Below are positions 1 to 6,136 of a DNA stretch of 9,058 bases, piece after piece. This DNA comes from Comamonadaceae bacterium (GTDB lineage Bacteria; Pseudomonadota; Gammaproteobacteria; Burkholderiales; Burkholderiaceae), in assembly GCA_947374535.1 (NCBI GenBank), contig CANCCJ010000104.1, forward strand, positions 1 through 9,058, written 5' to 3'. Positions within the stretch are counted from its first letter, which is position 1, and each line of letters starts with the position of its first letter. The position numbers and the translations under genes are program-made. The notes beneath the pieces are model-generated. The model was not told the origin of the DNA. It made no database searches and saw only the letters and a list, made by a program, of their open reading frames with translations.

Positions 1-668
1 TGAGCTCGAACCTTTTTGTCTTCCTCTTGGCTCAAACGTTGGTTGAGCAAGAGTTGGGTGTCGGGCGTTTGGCTGTCGGCCAAAGTTTTGGCTGAGGCAA
101 AGCGCTCGTCGGCGTTGTCGCTGTTCAGCAAAATTGCTGCACGCGCCAGTAGCATTTGTTTTTTCACGTCCTCGTTGATCTCGCTGGTCAATGCTTTTTC
201 CAGCATGGCGAGTTTGGTGGGATCAGGTTCTTTCAGCACCGATTTGGCCGCTTGCAAACGCAAGGCGGCGTCGGGGCTGAGCAGTTGCAGGGCAGACAAG
301 GCGGCGTCAATTTCCCCGCGCATGCGGTTGTTGTTGATCACGTCTTCTGCGGTATCCGGCAAGTCCGTGTTTGCACCGCTGACAGGGTCAACGGCTTTGC
401 CATCGCGTACCACCAGCACTTGCGTGCCGTTGACCTTCACCGCATCATTGGCCATGTCTTGCAAGAAGGCGGCGGTTTGTACGTCAGGTGAGGCCAGTGC
501 TTTTTGCAGCGCGGTCACGCGTGCATCGGTGTCGCCCAAGGTGAGGGCGCGCGCTTGTTCCGTGGTCAGTGCCTGCACCGAGGCGTGACTGAACACGCCG
601 AGTGCCAGCGCACAAGTGCTGCGCAGTGCGAGCTGACGCATCCAGGCAGGTAAAGAAAAACAGGTCAT
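1..668 (-). CDS. urtB: Urea ABC transporter permease UrtB, N-terminal part (cut by window edge)
   Basis: The minus-strand frame is open from 668 to the window edge (222 complete codons), so the end of the gene lies outside. The N-terminus looks like a signal peptide: the Met codons at 668 and 641 are followed by a hydrophobic stretch (CALALGVF) and a cleavage-like SVQA. Next comes a long helical, Ala/Leu/Asp-rich region with the conserved-looking segments INNNRMRGEIDAAL and LQLLSPDAALRLQAA. This matches the periplasmic extension that precedes the LIV-type permease domain in urea-type UrtB proteins; the membrane domain itself is not in view. It lies 63 bp after urtA on the same strand, as in urtABCDE operons. 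Start choice is uncertain. An ATG at 680 directly abuts the T-run of a terminator and has no ribosome site. The ATG at 668 has a GGGA about 8 bases upstream. The ATG at 641 is also plausible. Confidence 0.85.
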   Translation of the reverse strand, partial: MTCFSLPAWMRQLALRSTCALALGVFSHASVQALTTEQARALTLGDTDARVTALQKALASPDVQTAAFLQDMANDAVKVNGTQVLVVRDGKAVDPVSGANTDLPDTAEDVINNNRMRGEIDAALSALQLLSPDAALRLQAAKSVLKEPDPTKLAMLEKALTSEINEDVKKQMLLARAAILLNSDNADERFASAKTLADSQTPDTQLLLNQRLSQEEDKKVRA

Positions 669-680
669 CCAGATTCCCAT

Positions 681-707
681 AAAAAAGGGGAGGGCAGAGC
701 CCTCCCC
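681..707 (-). terminator. Intrinsic terminator or attenuator between urtA and urtB
   Basis: Read on the minus strand, a perfect 9-bp GC-rich stem (arms 699-707 and 687-695) with a 3-base loop (696-698) is followed at once by six T residues (686-681). This is a textbook intrinsic terminator. It starts about 24 bases after the urtA stop and ends 12 bases before the chosen urtB start. Because urtA and urtB normally form one transcription unit, it probably lets only part of the transcripts continue, giving more binding protein than permease. There is no T-run on the other side, so it acts in the minus direction only. Confidence 0.88.
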
Positions 708-731
708 CAAGTTCATCCCTCGGAGAAAGGT

Positions 732-2006
732 TTACTTCTTCACAGGCTCATCAGGCTTTGCAGCATTGCCTTCGATGTAAGGGCTCCATGGCTTGGCCTT
801 CACAGGGCCTGGTGTTTTCCAAACCACATTGAACTGGCCATCGGCCTTGATCTCGCCGATGAACACCGACTTGTGCAAGTGGTGGTTCTTTTCATCCATC
901 TTGCTCACGATGCCGCTTGGCGCCTTGAAGGTTTGGCCCGCCATCGCTTTGATCACCGCGTCCACATCGGTGGTCTTGGCTTTTTCAACCGCTTGCTTCC
1001 ACATGTTGATGCCGATGTAAGTCGCTTCCATCGGGTCGTTGGTCAAAGGCTTGTCTTTGTGACCCGCGATGCCTTTGGCCTTGGCGTAGGCCGCCCATTT
1101 CTTGATGAATTCATCATTGGCGGGGCTCTTGATGGACATGAAGTAGTTCCATGCCGCCAAGTGACCCACCAAAGGCTTGGTATCCACGCCACGCAATTCT
1201 TCTTCACCCACGGAGAAGGCGACGACTGGCACGTCTTTGGCCTTCAAGCCAGCGTTGCCCAGTTCTTTGTAAAACGGTACGTTGGAGTCACCGTTGATGG
1301 TGGACACCACGGCAGTTTTGCCGCCCGCAGAAAATTTCTTGATGTCAGCCACGATGGTTTGGTAGTCGCTGTGACCAAACGGTGTGTACTTCTCGTCGAT
1401 ATCTTTGTCAGCCACGCCCTTGCTCTTGAGGTAAGCGCGCAAAATTTTGTTGGTGGTGCGTGGGTACACATAGTCGGTGCCCAACAAGACCCAACGCTTG
1501 GCAGCGCCGCCGTCTTTGCTCATCAAGTAGTCCACCGCAGGGATGGCTTGTTGGTTAGGCGCTGCGCCGGTGTAAAACACGTTTTTAGACAGCTCTTCAC
1601 CTTCGTATTGCACGGGGTAGAACAGCAAACCGTTCATTTCTTCCACCACAGGCAACACCGACTTGCGCGACACCGAGGTCCAGCAACCGAACATGACGGC
1701 CACTTTGTCTTGGCCGAGCAACTGCTTGGTTTTCTCAGCAAACAAAGGCCAGTTGGAAGCGGGGTCGACCACCACGGGTTCGAGCTTTTTGCCCAACACG
1801 CCGCCCTTGGCGTTGATTTCGTCAATGGCCATGAGCACGGTGTCTTTCAACACGGTCTCAGAAATCGCCATGGTGCCAGACAAGCTGTGCAGCACGCCCA
1901 CTTTGATGGTATCGGCAGCCAGCGCTTGGGGCGCCATCACAAACGACCCGACCGACAGCGCGGCAGCGGCGGCCAAAGCTTTCAAATTTCCTCGACGATT
2001 CATCAT
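732..2006 (-). CDS. urtA: Urea ABC transporter substrate-binding protein UrtA
   Basis: This encodes a 424-residue periplasmic binding protein that captures urea for the UrtBCDE importer. The N-terminus is an export signal (two arginines at 4-5, hydrophobic Ala/Leu/Val core at 10-25, likely cleavage after ALA at 28-30). The mature part is of the Leu/Ile/Val-binding type 1 fold, starting IKVGVLHSLSGTM. Segments typical of the UrtA subgroup follow: MFGCWTSVSRKSVLPVVEE, LLFYPVQYEGEE and TGAAPNQQAIPAVDYL. Length agrees with UrtA proteins (about 400-430). Two adjacent ATGs (2006 and 2003) are possible starts, with GGAG nine bases before the first. The gene is divergent from ureA, preceded by a sigma-54-type promoter at 2076-2090, and followed by a hairpin terminator before urtB. 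The RRxxLK pattern in the signal weakly resembles a twin-arginine signal. The urea-type assignment is strengthened by the urease operon next door; short-chain amides as alternative ligands cannot be excluded. Confidence 0.95.
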   Translation of the reverse strand: MMNRRGNLKALAAAAALSVGSFVMAPQALAADTIKVGVLHSLSGTMAISETVLKDTVLMAIDEINAKGGVLGKKLEPVVVDPASNWPLFAEKTKQLLGQDKVAVMFGCWTSVSRKSVLPVVEEMNGLLFYPVQYEGEELSKNVFYTGAAPNQQAIPAVDYLMSKDGGAAKRWVLLGTDYVYPRTTNKILRAYLKSKGVADKDIDEKYTPFGHSDYQTIVADIKKFSAGGKTAVVSTINGDSNVPFYKELGNAGLKAKDVPVVAFSVGEEELRGVDTKPLVGHLAAWNYFMSIKSPANDEFIKKWAAYAKAKGIAGHKDKPLTNDPMEATYIGINMWKQAVEKAKTTDVDAVIKAMAGQTFKAPSGIVSKMDEKNHHLHKSVFIGEIKADGQFNVVWKTPGPVKAKPWSPYIEGNAAKPDEPVKK

Positions 2007-2075
2007 GGGGGTTCACTCCAAAAATTAAGGGTTGGTTCGGCGCTCGCGGTAACGGTGCGCTTCACAACAGCTATC

Positions 2076-2090
2076 GCAAAGCCTGTGCCA
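2076..2090 (-). promoter_or_regulatory. Sigma-54-type promoter of urtA
   Basis: Read on the minus strand the bases are TGGCACAGGCTTTGC, matching the sigma-54 consensus TGGCAC-N5-TTGC at every defined position. The -24 GG (2089-2088) and -12 GC (2077-2076) are ten bases apart, as required. Transcription would start near 2064, giving a leader of about 58 bases before urtA, which contains a GGAG ribosome site. Sigma-54 promoters need an upstream activator, and an NtrC-like site lies about 127 bp upstream. This fits nitrogen-limitation control. It is assigned from the motif alone. Confidence 0.82.
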
Positions 2091-2153
2091 ACGCCCACTT
2101 CTCCTAGCTGAAAAATTGCTTCGCTATAAGGTGCATCACAAACACCGCGCACG

Positions 2154-2170
2154 TGCACCAATAAAGTTCA
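2154..2170. promoter_or_regulatory. Possible weaker NtrC-like site
   Basis: A perfect half site TGCACCA (2154-2160) is followed, after the correct 3-base spacer, by AAGTTCA, which matches 4 of 7 positions of the second half TGGTGCA. It lies 23 bp (edge to edge 2160 to 2183, 22 bases between) from the stronger site. Adjacent strong and weak sites are common in NtrC enhancers, where they favour oligomer formation. On its own this is weak evidence. Confidence 0.35.
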
Positions 2171-2182
2171 ACTTAAGGACGA

Positions 2183-2199
2183 TGCACCAAGCTGGCGCA
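2183..2199. promoter_or_regulatory. NtrC-type enhancer site
   Basis: The 17-mer TGCACCAAGCTGGCGCA differs at one position (C for T in the right half) from the palindrome TGCACCA-N3-TGGTGCA bound by NtrC in enteric bacteria. Its centre (2191) is about 127 bp from the predicted urtA start (near 2064) and 118 bp from the predicted ureA start (near 2309). Both distances are typical for sigma-54 enhancers. A single site could therefore serve both operons. The binding protein is inferred, not shown. Confidence 0.72.
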
Positions 2200-2238
2200 A
2201 CTTGAGGTGTGACGATGTGCGCACCAAGACAGGTTTCG

Positions 2239-2245
2239 TGCACCA
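2239..2245 (+). promoter_or_regulatory. Lone NtrC-like half site
   Basis: This is a third copy of TGCACCA, about 64-70 bp upstream of the predicted ureA start. The matching second half is not visible with the correct spacing (the following CATGCAC is a poor match). A one-mismatch copy, CGCACCA, lies at 2220-2226. It could help recruit NtrC towards ureA or could be chance. Confidence 0.3.
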
Positions 2246-2282
2246 AAGCATGCACTTGGCGCCTCTGGCATCCTGCAAAACA

Positions 2283-2298
2283 GGGCACGCAAGTTGCA
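2283..2298 (+). promoter_or_regulatory. Sigma-54-type promoter of the urease operon
   Basis: The bases GGGCACGCAAGTTGCA match the sigma-54 consensus TGGCACG-N4-TTGCA at all defined positions except the first. The -24 GG (2284-2285) and -12 GC (2296-2297) are ten bases apart. The start of transcription would fall near 2309, only about four bases before the ureA ATG at 2313. The GCAA-G-TTGC dyad (2289-2297) overlaps the -12 element. It mirrors the urtA promoter on the other strand, which makes both assignments more likely. Confidence 0.82.
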
Positions 2299-2312
2299 TA
2301 GTCAAAGCCACT

Positions 2313-2615
2313 ATGGAACTCACTCCCCGCGAAAAAGACAAGCTCTTGATCTTCACGGCCGCTTTGCTGGCCGAGCGTCGACAAGCCCGTGGCCTCAAAC
2401 TCAACTACCCCGAGGCGGTCGCGCTCATCAGTGCCGCTGTGATGGAAGGCGCGCGCGACGGCAAAACCGTGGCTCAGCTTATGAGTGCTGGTCGCAACGT
2501 GCTGACCCGCGCGGATGTGATGGACGGCGTGGCCGAGATGATTCCGGATATCCAAGTCGAAGCCACTTTCCCCGACGGCACCAAGCTCGTGACCGTGCAC
2601 CAACCCATTGTTTGA
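2313..2615 (+). CDS. ureA: Urease gamma subunit
   Basis: This 100-residue protein is the smallest of the three structural subunits of nickel urease, which forms the (UreABC)3 enzyme that hydrolyses urea in the cytoplasm. The sequence is highly typical from end to end: [12 protein letters not shown] at the start, [15 protein letters not shown] at 25-39, then [16 protein letters not shown] near the C-terminus. Length equals the family norm. The start at 2313 rests on this homology; the frame is open upstream to 2202 but those codons are unrelated to the family. No Shine-Dalgarno sequence precedes the ATG, and the sigma-54-type promoter ends 14 bases before it, so the transcript may be leaderless or nearly so. 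It is the first gene of the urease operon. ureD, which often precedes ureA in this group, is absent here. Confidence 0.97.
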   Translation: MELTPREKDKLLIFTAALLAERRQARGLKLNYPEAVALISAAVMEGARDGKTVAQLMSAGRNVLTRADVMDGVAEMIPDIQVEATFPDGTKLVTVHQPIV

Positions 2616-2628
2616 AAGCGCCACCCTC

Positions 2629-2793
2629 ATGGAACGTTTGATTTTTGTTTTAATCCTTTTGCCTGTGTTCGCACACGCCCATGAAGGCCACGGCATCGAA
2701 GGCGCTTCGCACTACCACGCCACCGATGCTTGGGGCTTTTTGGCAGCGCTTGCTGTCGTTGTCGCCATGTGGTGGATGGGCCGTGGCAAATAA
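2629..2793 (+). CDS. Small histidine-rich membrane protein inside the urease operon
   Basis: This 54-residue protein is encoded 13 bases after ureA and 12 bases before ureB on the same strand, so it is surely co-transcribed. It starts with a signal-like hydrophobic stretch (ERLIFVLILLPVFAHA, residues 2-17). A short segment with four or five histidines follows (HEGHG, then SHYHATD; about residues 18-32). The end is a single membrane helix (about 34-51, WGFLAALAVVVAMWWMG) and a basic tail RGK. If the signal is cleaved or stays as a second helix, the histidines face the periplasm. I recall similar unnamed small genes at this place in Comamonadaceae urease clusters. The HEGHG start resembles the beginning of HupE/UreJ nickel permeases, but the body of that family is missing. 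A role in nickel handling is inference only. Confidence 0.75.
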   Translation: MERLIFVLILLPVFAHAHEGHGIEGASHYHATDAWGFLAALAVVVAMWWMGRGK

Positions 2794-2805
2794 AGTGAGA
2801 TGTAC

Positions 2806-3135
2806 ATGACACCCGGTGAACTGTTGATTGACGAGGGCGAGCACGCCCTCAACCCAGGCCGACGCATGCACACACTCGTGGTGCAAAACGCCAGCGACCG
2901 ACCCATTCAAGTGGGCTCGCACTACCACTTTGCAGAAACCAATGCGGGTCTGAGTTTCGACCGCGACGCCGCACATGGCATGCGGCTGAACATTGCGTCA
3001 GGTACCGCTGTGCGCTTTGAGCCGGGCCAACAACGCACGGTCGAACTGGTGGACTTGAGTGGCGATCGCCAAGTGTTTGGTTTTCGCGGTTTGGTGAACG
3101 GCTCTGTCGACGCGTCACGCAAAGGAAACATCTGA
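2806..3135 (+). CDS. ureB: Urease beta subunit
   Basis: This 109-residue protein is the beta structural subunit of urease. It begins [13 protein letters not shown], close to the usual MIPGE start. It carries the family's best conserved motif, [11 protein letters not shown], at residues 36-46, and ends with [12 protein letters not shown] followed by a short polar tail. Typical UreB proteins have 101-109 residues. The ATG at 2806 was preferred over an in-frame ATG at 2800 because the family begins with the MTPGE segment and a GTGAG lies about 8 bases before it. The stop TGA shares one base with the ureC start (TGATG at 3133-3137), which suggests coupled translation of the two subunits. Confidence 0.96.
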   Translation: MTPGELLIDEGEHALNPGRRMHTLVVQNASDRPIQVGSHYHFAETNAGLSFDRDAAHGMRLNIASGTAVRFEPGQQRTVELVDLSGDRQVFGFRGLVNGSVDASRKGNI

Positions 3136-4877
3136 TGGCAACCATCGGCAAACGCGCTTACGCAGAAATGTATGGCCCCACCGTGGGCGACCGTCTGCGC
3201 TTGGCAGATACCAACTTGGTCATTGAAGTTGAAAAAGACTTCACGCTGCAAGCCGGTGGCTATGGCGAAGAGGTGAAGTTCGGCGGCGGCAAAACCATCC
3301 GCGATGGCATGGCGCAGTCGCAGCGCACACGCGACGGCGCAGGCACTGGCCCGCAAGCCGGCGGCGCCGTGGACACCGTGATGACCAACGCACTCATCAT
3401 CGATCACTGGGGCATCGTCAAAGCCGACATTGGTTTAAAAGGCGGTCGCATTGTGGCCATTGGCAAAGCGGGCAATCCCGACACACAACCGGGCGTAGAC
3501 ATTGTGATTGGCCCCGGCACCGAAGTCATCAGCTGTGAAGGCAACATCGTCACCGCAGGCGGTGTGGACACGCACATCCACTTCATCGCACCGCAGCAAA
3601 TTGAAGAAGCCTTGACCAGTGGTGTGACCACTATGTTGGGTGGTGGCACAGGCCCCGCCACCGGCACCTTCGCCACCACCTGCACACCCGGCGCTTGGAA
3701 CATCGAACGCATGTTGCAAGCGGCGGATGCCTTTCCGATGAACCTCGGCTTCTTAGGCAAAGGCAACGCGGCCCTGCCCGATTCGTTGCACGAGCAAATC
3801 AACGCAGGTGCCATTGGTTTAAAGCTGCATGAGGACTGGGGCACCACGCCCGCCGCGATTGACAACTGTTTGAACGTGGCCGAAGCCACGGACACGCAAG
3901 TGGCCATCCACACCGACACGCTCAACGAGTCGGGCTTTGTGGAAGACACGGTGGCGGCTTTCAAGGGCCGCACCATCCACACTTTCCACACCGAAGGTGC
4001 GGGTGGTGGCCATGCGCCCGATATTTTGAAAGTGGTGGGCGAGGCCAATGTACTGCCCAGCTCCACCAACCCCACGCGCCCGTACACGGTGAACACACTC
4101 GACGAGCATGTGGACATGCTCATGGTGTGTCATCACCTCGACCCCGCGATTGCGGAAGACTTGGCCTTTGCCGAAAGCCGCATTCGCCGCGAGACGATTG
4201 CCGCCGAAGACATCTTGCACGACCTCGGTGCCATCAGCATGATGAGCAGCGACAGCCAAGCCATGGGACGTGTGGGCGAAGTGATCATCCGCACTTGGCA
4301 AACCGCACACAAGATGAAAGCGCAGCGGGGTCAATTGCCTGGCGACACCGACCGCCATGACAACTTCCGTGTCAAACGCTACATCGCCAAGTACACCATC
4401 AACCCATCCATCGCACACGGCATCAGCCACGAAGTGGGCAGCGTGGAAGTGGGCAAGTGGGCCGACTTGGTGGTGTGGAAGCCGGCGTTCTTTGGCATCA
4501 AGCCCAGCATCATTTTGAAAGGGGGCTTCATTGCGATGGCCGCGATGGGCGACCCGAATGCGTCCATCCCCACGCCCCAGCCCGTGCATTACCGCCCGAT
4601 GTTTGGCGCGTATGGTGGTGCCTTGCACCGAGGCTCACTGACCTTTGTGTCGCAAGCGGGCTTGGCTGCGGGCATTGGGCAGAAGTTTGGCTTGCACAAA
4701 ACGCTGAGTGCGGTGAGAAACATCCGCAGCGTCGGCAAACGTGACATGATTCACAACGACTACGCGCCGCGCATGGAGGTGGATGCACAAACCTATGCGG
4801 TGCGCGCCGATGGTCATTTGCTCACTTGCGAACCTGCGGTGAGTTTGCCCATGACCCAACGCTACTTCTTGTTTTAA
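3135..4877 (+). CDS. ureC: Urease alpha (catalytic) subunit
   Basis: This 580-residue subunit holds the dinickel active site that hydrolyses urea to ammonia and carbamate. All catalytic positions are present: nickel ligands H147 and H149 (THIHF), carbamylated lysine K230 (GLKLHED), H259, H285 (HTFHTEG) and D373 (SSDSQAMG). The flap residues C332 and H333 (MVCHH) and H232 are there too. Each lies exactly 13 residues later than in the 567-residue Klebsiella enzyme. The extra residues fall before the active site: about four near 38-42 (LQAGG) and about nine near 64-78. The C-terminus MTQRYFLF is the family end. It overlaps ureB by one base and has an AAAGGAA ribosome site at 3121-3127. Nothing suggests loss of activity. 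A dihydroorotase-like relative is excluded by the full motif set. Confidence 0.98.
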   Translation: MATIGKRAYAEMYGPTVGDRLRLADTNLVIEVEKDFTLQAGGYGEEVKFGGGKTIRDGMAQSQRTRDGAGTGPQAGGAVDTVMTNALIIDHWGIVKADIGLKGGRIVAIGKAGNPDTQPGVDIVIGPGTEVISCEGNIVTAGGVDTHIHFIAPQQIEEALTSGVTTMLGGGTGPATGTFATTCTPGAWNIERMLQAADAFPMNLGFLGKGNAALPDSLHEQINAGAIGLKLHEDWGTTPAAIDNCLNVAEATDTQVAIHTDTLNESGFVEDTVAAFKGRTIHTFHTEGAGGGHAPDILKVVGEANVLPSSTNPTRPYTVNTLDEHVDMLMVCHHLDPAIAEDLAFAESRIRRETIAAEDILHDLGAISMMSSDSQAMGRVGEVIIRTWQTAHKMKAQRGQLPGDTDRHDNFRVKRYIAKYTINPSIAHGISHEVGSVEVGKWADLVVWKPAFFGIKPSIILKGGFIAMAAMGDPNASIPTPQPVHYRPMFGAYGGALHRGSLTFVSQAGLAAGIGQKFGLHKTLSAVRNIRSVGKRDMIHNDYAPRMEVDAQTYAVRADGHLLTCEPAVSLPMTQRYFLF

Positions 4878-4887
4878 CTAGGTTCTG

Positions 4888-5439
4888 ATGCTCACTTGTT
4901 CTAAATTGATTGCAGGCGGTCAAGGCTTGGCCGCTGCCTTGGTCAAACGTGCGGCCACGGTAGAGCTGGATTGGGATGTGCGCCAAAAAAGCCGCTTTGA
5001 TGCGACGGATTCGACGGGCCGCGCCTTGGGCGTCTTTTTGCCACGCGGCACCCTGGTGCGTGGCGGCGATGTGCTGGTGCTGGAAGACGGCTCGCTCGTG
5101 CGCGTGCTGGCTGCACCGCAAGCAGTGCTGCGCATCACCGCCTGTGCAGAGCATGGCTCACCTTTTGATTTGACGCGTGCGGCCTATCACCTTGGCAACC
5201 GCCATGTGCCGATTGAACTCAAGCCTGACCATTTGAAGATCGAGCCCGACCATGTGTTGGCGGACATGCTGCGTGCCATGCACATGACGGTGGTGGCCGT
5301 GCAAGAAGCGTTTGAACCTGAAGGCGGTGCGTACAGCAGCCAAGGCCACTCACACGGGCACGGACACGGACATTCGCACACGCAGGAACACACAGCGCAT
5401 GGCCATGTACACGGCCCCCATTGCCAGCATGACCACTGA
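4888..5439 (+). CDS. ureE: Urease accessory protein UreE (nickel chaperone)
   Basis: This 183-residue cytoplasmic chaperone brings nickel to the urease activation complex. The N-terminal peptide-binding domain contains [15 protein letters not shown] and [16 protein letters not shown]. The metal-binding domain contains [13 protein letters not shown] (100-112), with the histidine used at the dimer nickel site. The C-terminal tail (154-183) has 13 histidines and one cysteine in 30 residues, a nickel-storing tail like that of Klebsiella UreE. It begins 10 bases after ureC with only a weak AGG nearby, so translation may depend on coupling. Its last 11 bases overlap the predicted ureF start. The repeated CACGG-type codons near 5353-5375 reflect the histidine/glycine tail and not an independent repeat. 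Confidence 0.95.
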   Translation: MLTCSKLIAGGQGLAAALVKRAATVELDWDVRQKSRFDATDSTGRALGVFLPRGTLVRGGDVLVLEDGSLVRVLAAPQAVLRITACAEHGSPFDLTRAAYHLGNRHVPIELKPDHLKIEPDHVLADMLRAMHMTVVAVQEAFEPEGGAYSSQGHSHGHGHGHSHTQEHTAHGHVHGPHCQHDH

Positions 5440-6136
5440 TGCGCCCATCACAGCGCCTGCTGCCACGCCCGCGCTGCTTCAACTCATTTGGCTGGCTTCG
5501 CCCGCTTTGCCAATTGGCGGCTTCTCATATTCCGAAGGTTTAGAAGCTGCCATCGACCATGGCCTCGTGCATGACGAACACAGCGCCGCTGCGTGGTTGG
5601 TTGACCAATTGCACCTGACCCAATCGCGTGGTGACATGGCGGTGTTGGGCCAGATGGTGACGGCGTGGCAGCAGCATGATGTGACGCGCTTGCAAGCCTT
5701 GAGCCAATGGGTACACGCCACACGCGAGAGCGCCGAGCTGCGCTTGCAAAGCGAGCAAATGGGTCGCTCCATGCTGGAGTGGCTGCGCAACCAAGAGGCC
5801 ATCGATGCAGACACCATCGCCCTGTGCAACCGTTGGGTACCCACCTATCCGCTGATGTTTGCGTTGGCCTTGTCACGCACCGGCGCACCCCTAGAACAAT
5901 GCTTGCAAGCCTATGCGTTTGGCTGGGCTGAGAACATGGTGCAAGCCGCCATCAAGTCGGTCCCGCTGGGGCAAAACTCGGGGCAGCGCATGTTGACCCA
6001 ACTCGCCCAACACATCGCCCCCGCAGTCAGTCACGCCATGCAGGTGACGGACGACACGCGCCAAGCCTTCTCCCCTATGCTGGCCATTCTTTCGGCCCAA
6101 CATGAAACCCAATACTCTCGACTGTTCCGATCATGA
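5429..6136 (+). CDS. ureF: Urease accessory protein UreF
   Basis: UreF is a helical protein that, with UreD and UreG, forms the complex that inserts nickel and carbon dioxide into apo-urease; it gates the GTPase UreG. The 235-residue product has [17 protein letters not shown] at 23-39, [16 protein letters not shown] in the middle, [18 protein letters not shown] later, and the end [17 protein letters not shown], all typical of the family. The start at 5429 overlaps ureE by 11 bases. In-frame ATGs at 5399 and 5405, within the ureE tail codons, are alternatives; 5399 has AGGA 11 bases upstream, whereas 5429 has no clear ribosome site. The 3' end overlaps ureG by four bases (ATGA). Confidence 0.94.
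   Translation: MTTDAPITAPAATPALLQLIWLASPALPIGGFSYSEGLEAAIDHGLVHDEHSAAAWLVDQLHLTQSRGDMAVLGQMVTAWQQHDVTRLQALSQWVHATRESAELRLQSEQMGRSMLEWLRNQEAIDADTIALCNRWVPTYPLMFALALSRTGAPLEQCLQAYAFGWAENMVQAAIKSVPLGQNSGQRMLTQLAQHIAPAVSHAMQVTDDTRQAFSPMLAILSAQHETQYSRLFRS

Larger units (their letters stand above)
2007..2312. promoter_or_regulatory. Divergent urtA/ureA control region
   Basis: This 306-bp stretch has no convincing gene. It separates the urea uptake operon (minus) from the urease operon (plus). It holds two divergent GG-N10-GC promoters (2076-2090 minus, 2283-2298 plus), an NtrC-like palindrome at 2183-2199, further TGCACCA half sites at 2154-2160 and 2239-2245, an 8-bp palindrome GCACGTGC at 2149-2156, and a dyad AAGTT-C-AACTT at 2164-2174. 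The ureA frame stays open upstream to 2202, but the added 37 residues do not belong to the family. I see no obvious riboswitch or small RNA. The predicted urtA leader is only about 58 bases. Confidence 0.85.

Noticed and set aside
16..588. Long plus-strand open frame opposite urtB
   Set aside because: Serine/alanine-rich composition with no recognisable domain. The opposite strand has a coherent UrtB N-terminus over the whole stretch, so this is an antisense shadow.
2007..2064. Guanidine or other riboswitch in the urtA leader
   Set aside because: The predicted leader is only about 58 bases and shows no paired-stem architecture or conserved ACG-type core that I could recognise.
873..2111. A 412-codon plus-strand open frame opposite urtA
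   Set aside because: It is open only because the GC-rich codon pattern of urtA leaves few stops on the other strand. The product is His/Arg/Val-rich and resembles no family, while urtA matches throughout.
2202..2312. N-terminal extension of UreA by 37 residues
   Set aside because: UreA proteins begin at [10 protein letters not shown]. The extension would begin upstream of the predicted transcription start and has no ribosome site.
2136..2696. A 186-codon minus-strand open frame across the control region and ureA
   Set aside because: It runs through the two predicted promoters and opposite ureA, and has no recognisable motifs.
3819..4628. A 269-codon minus-strand open frame opposite ureC
   Set aside because: It is opposite a fully conserved catalytic subunit. 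The histidine- and valine-rich product is the usual reverse reading of such genes.
5350..5376. Tandem DNA repeat near the end of ureE
   Set aside because: The CACGG-like repetition is explained by the histidine/glycine codons of the UreE tail.
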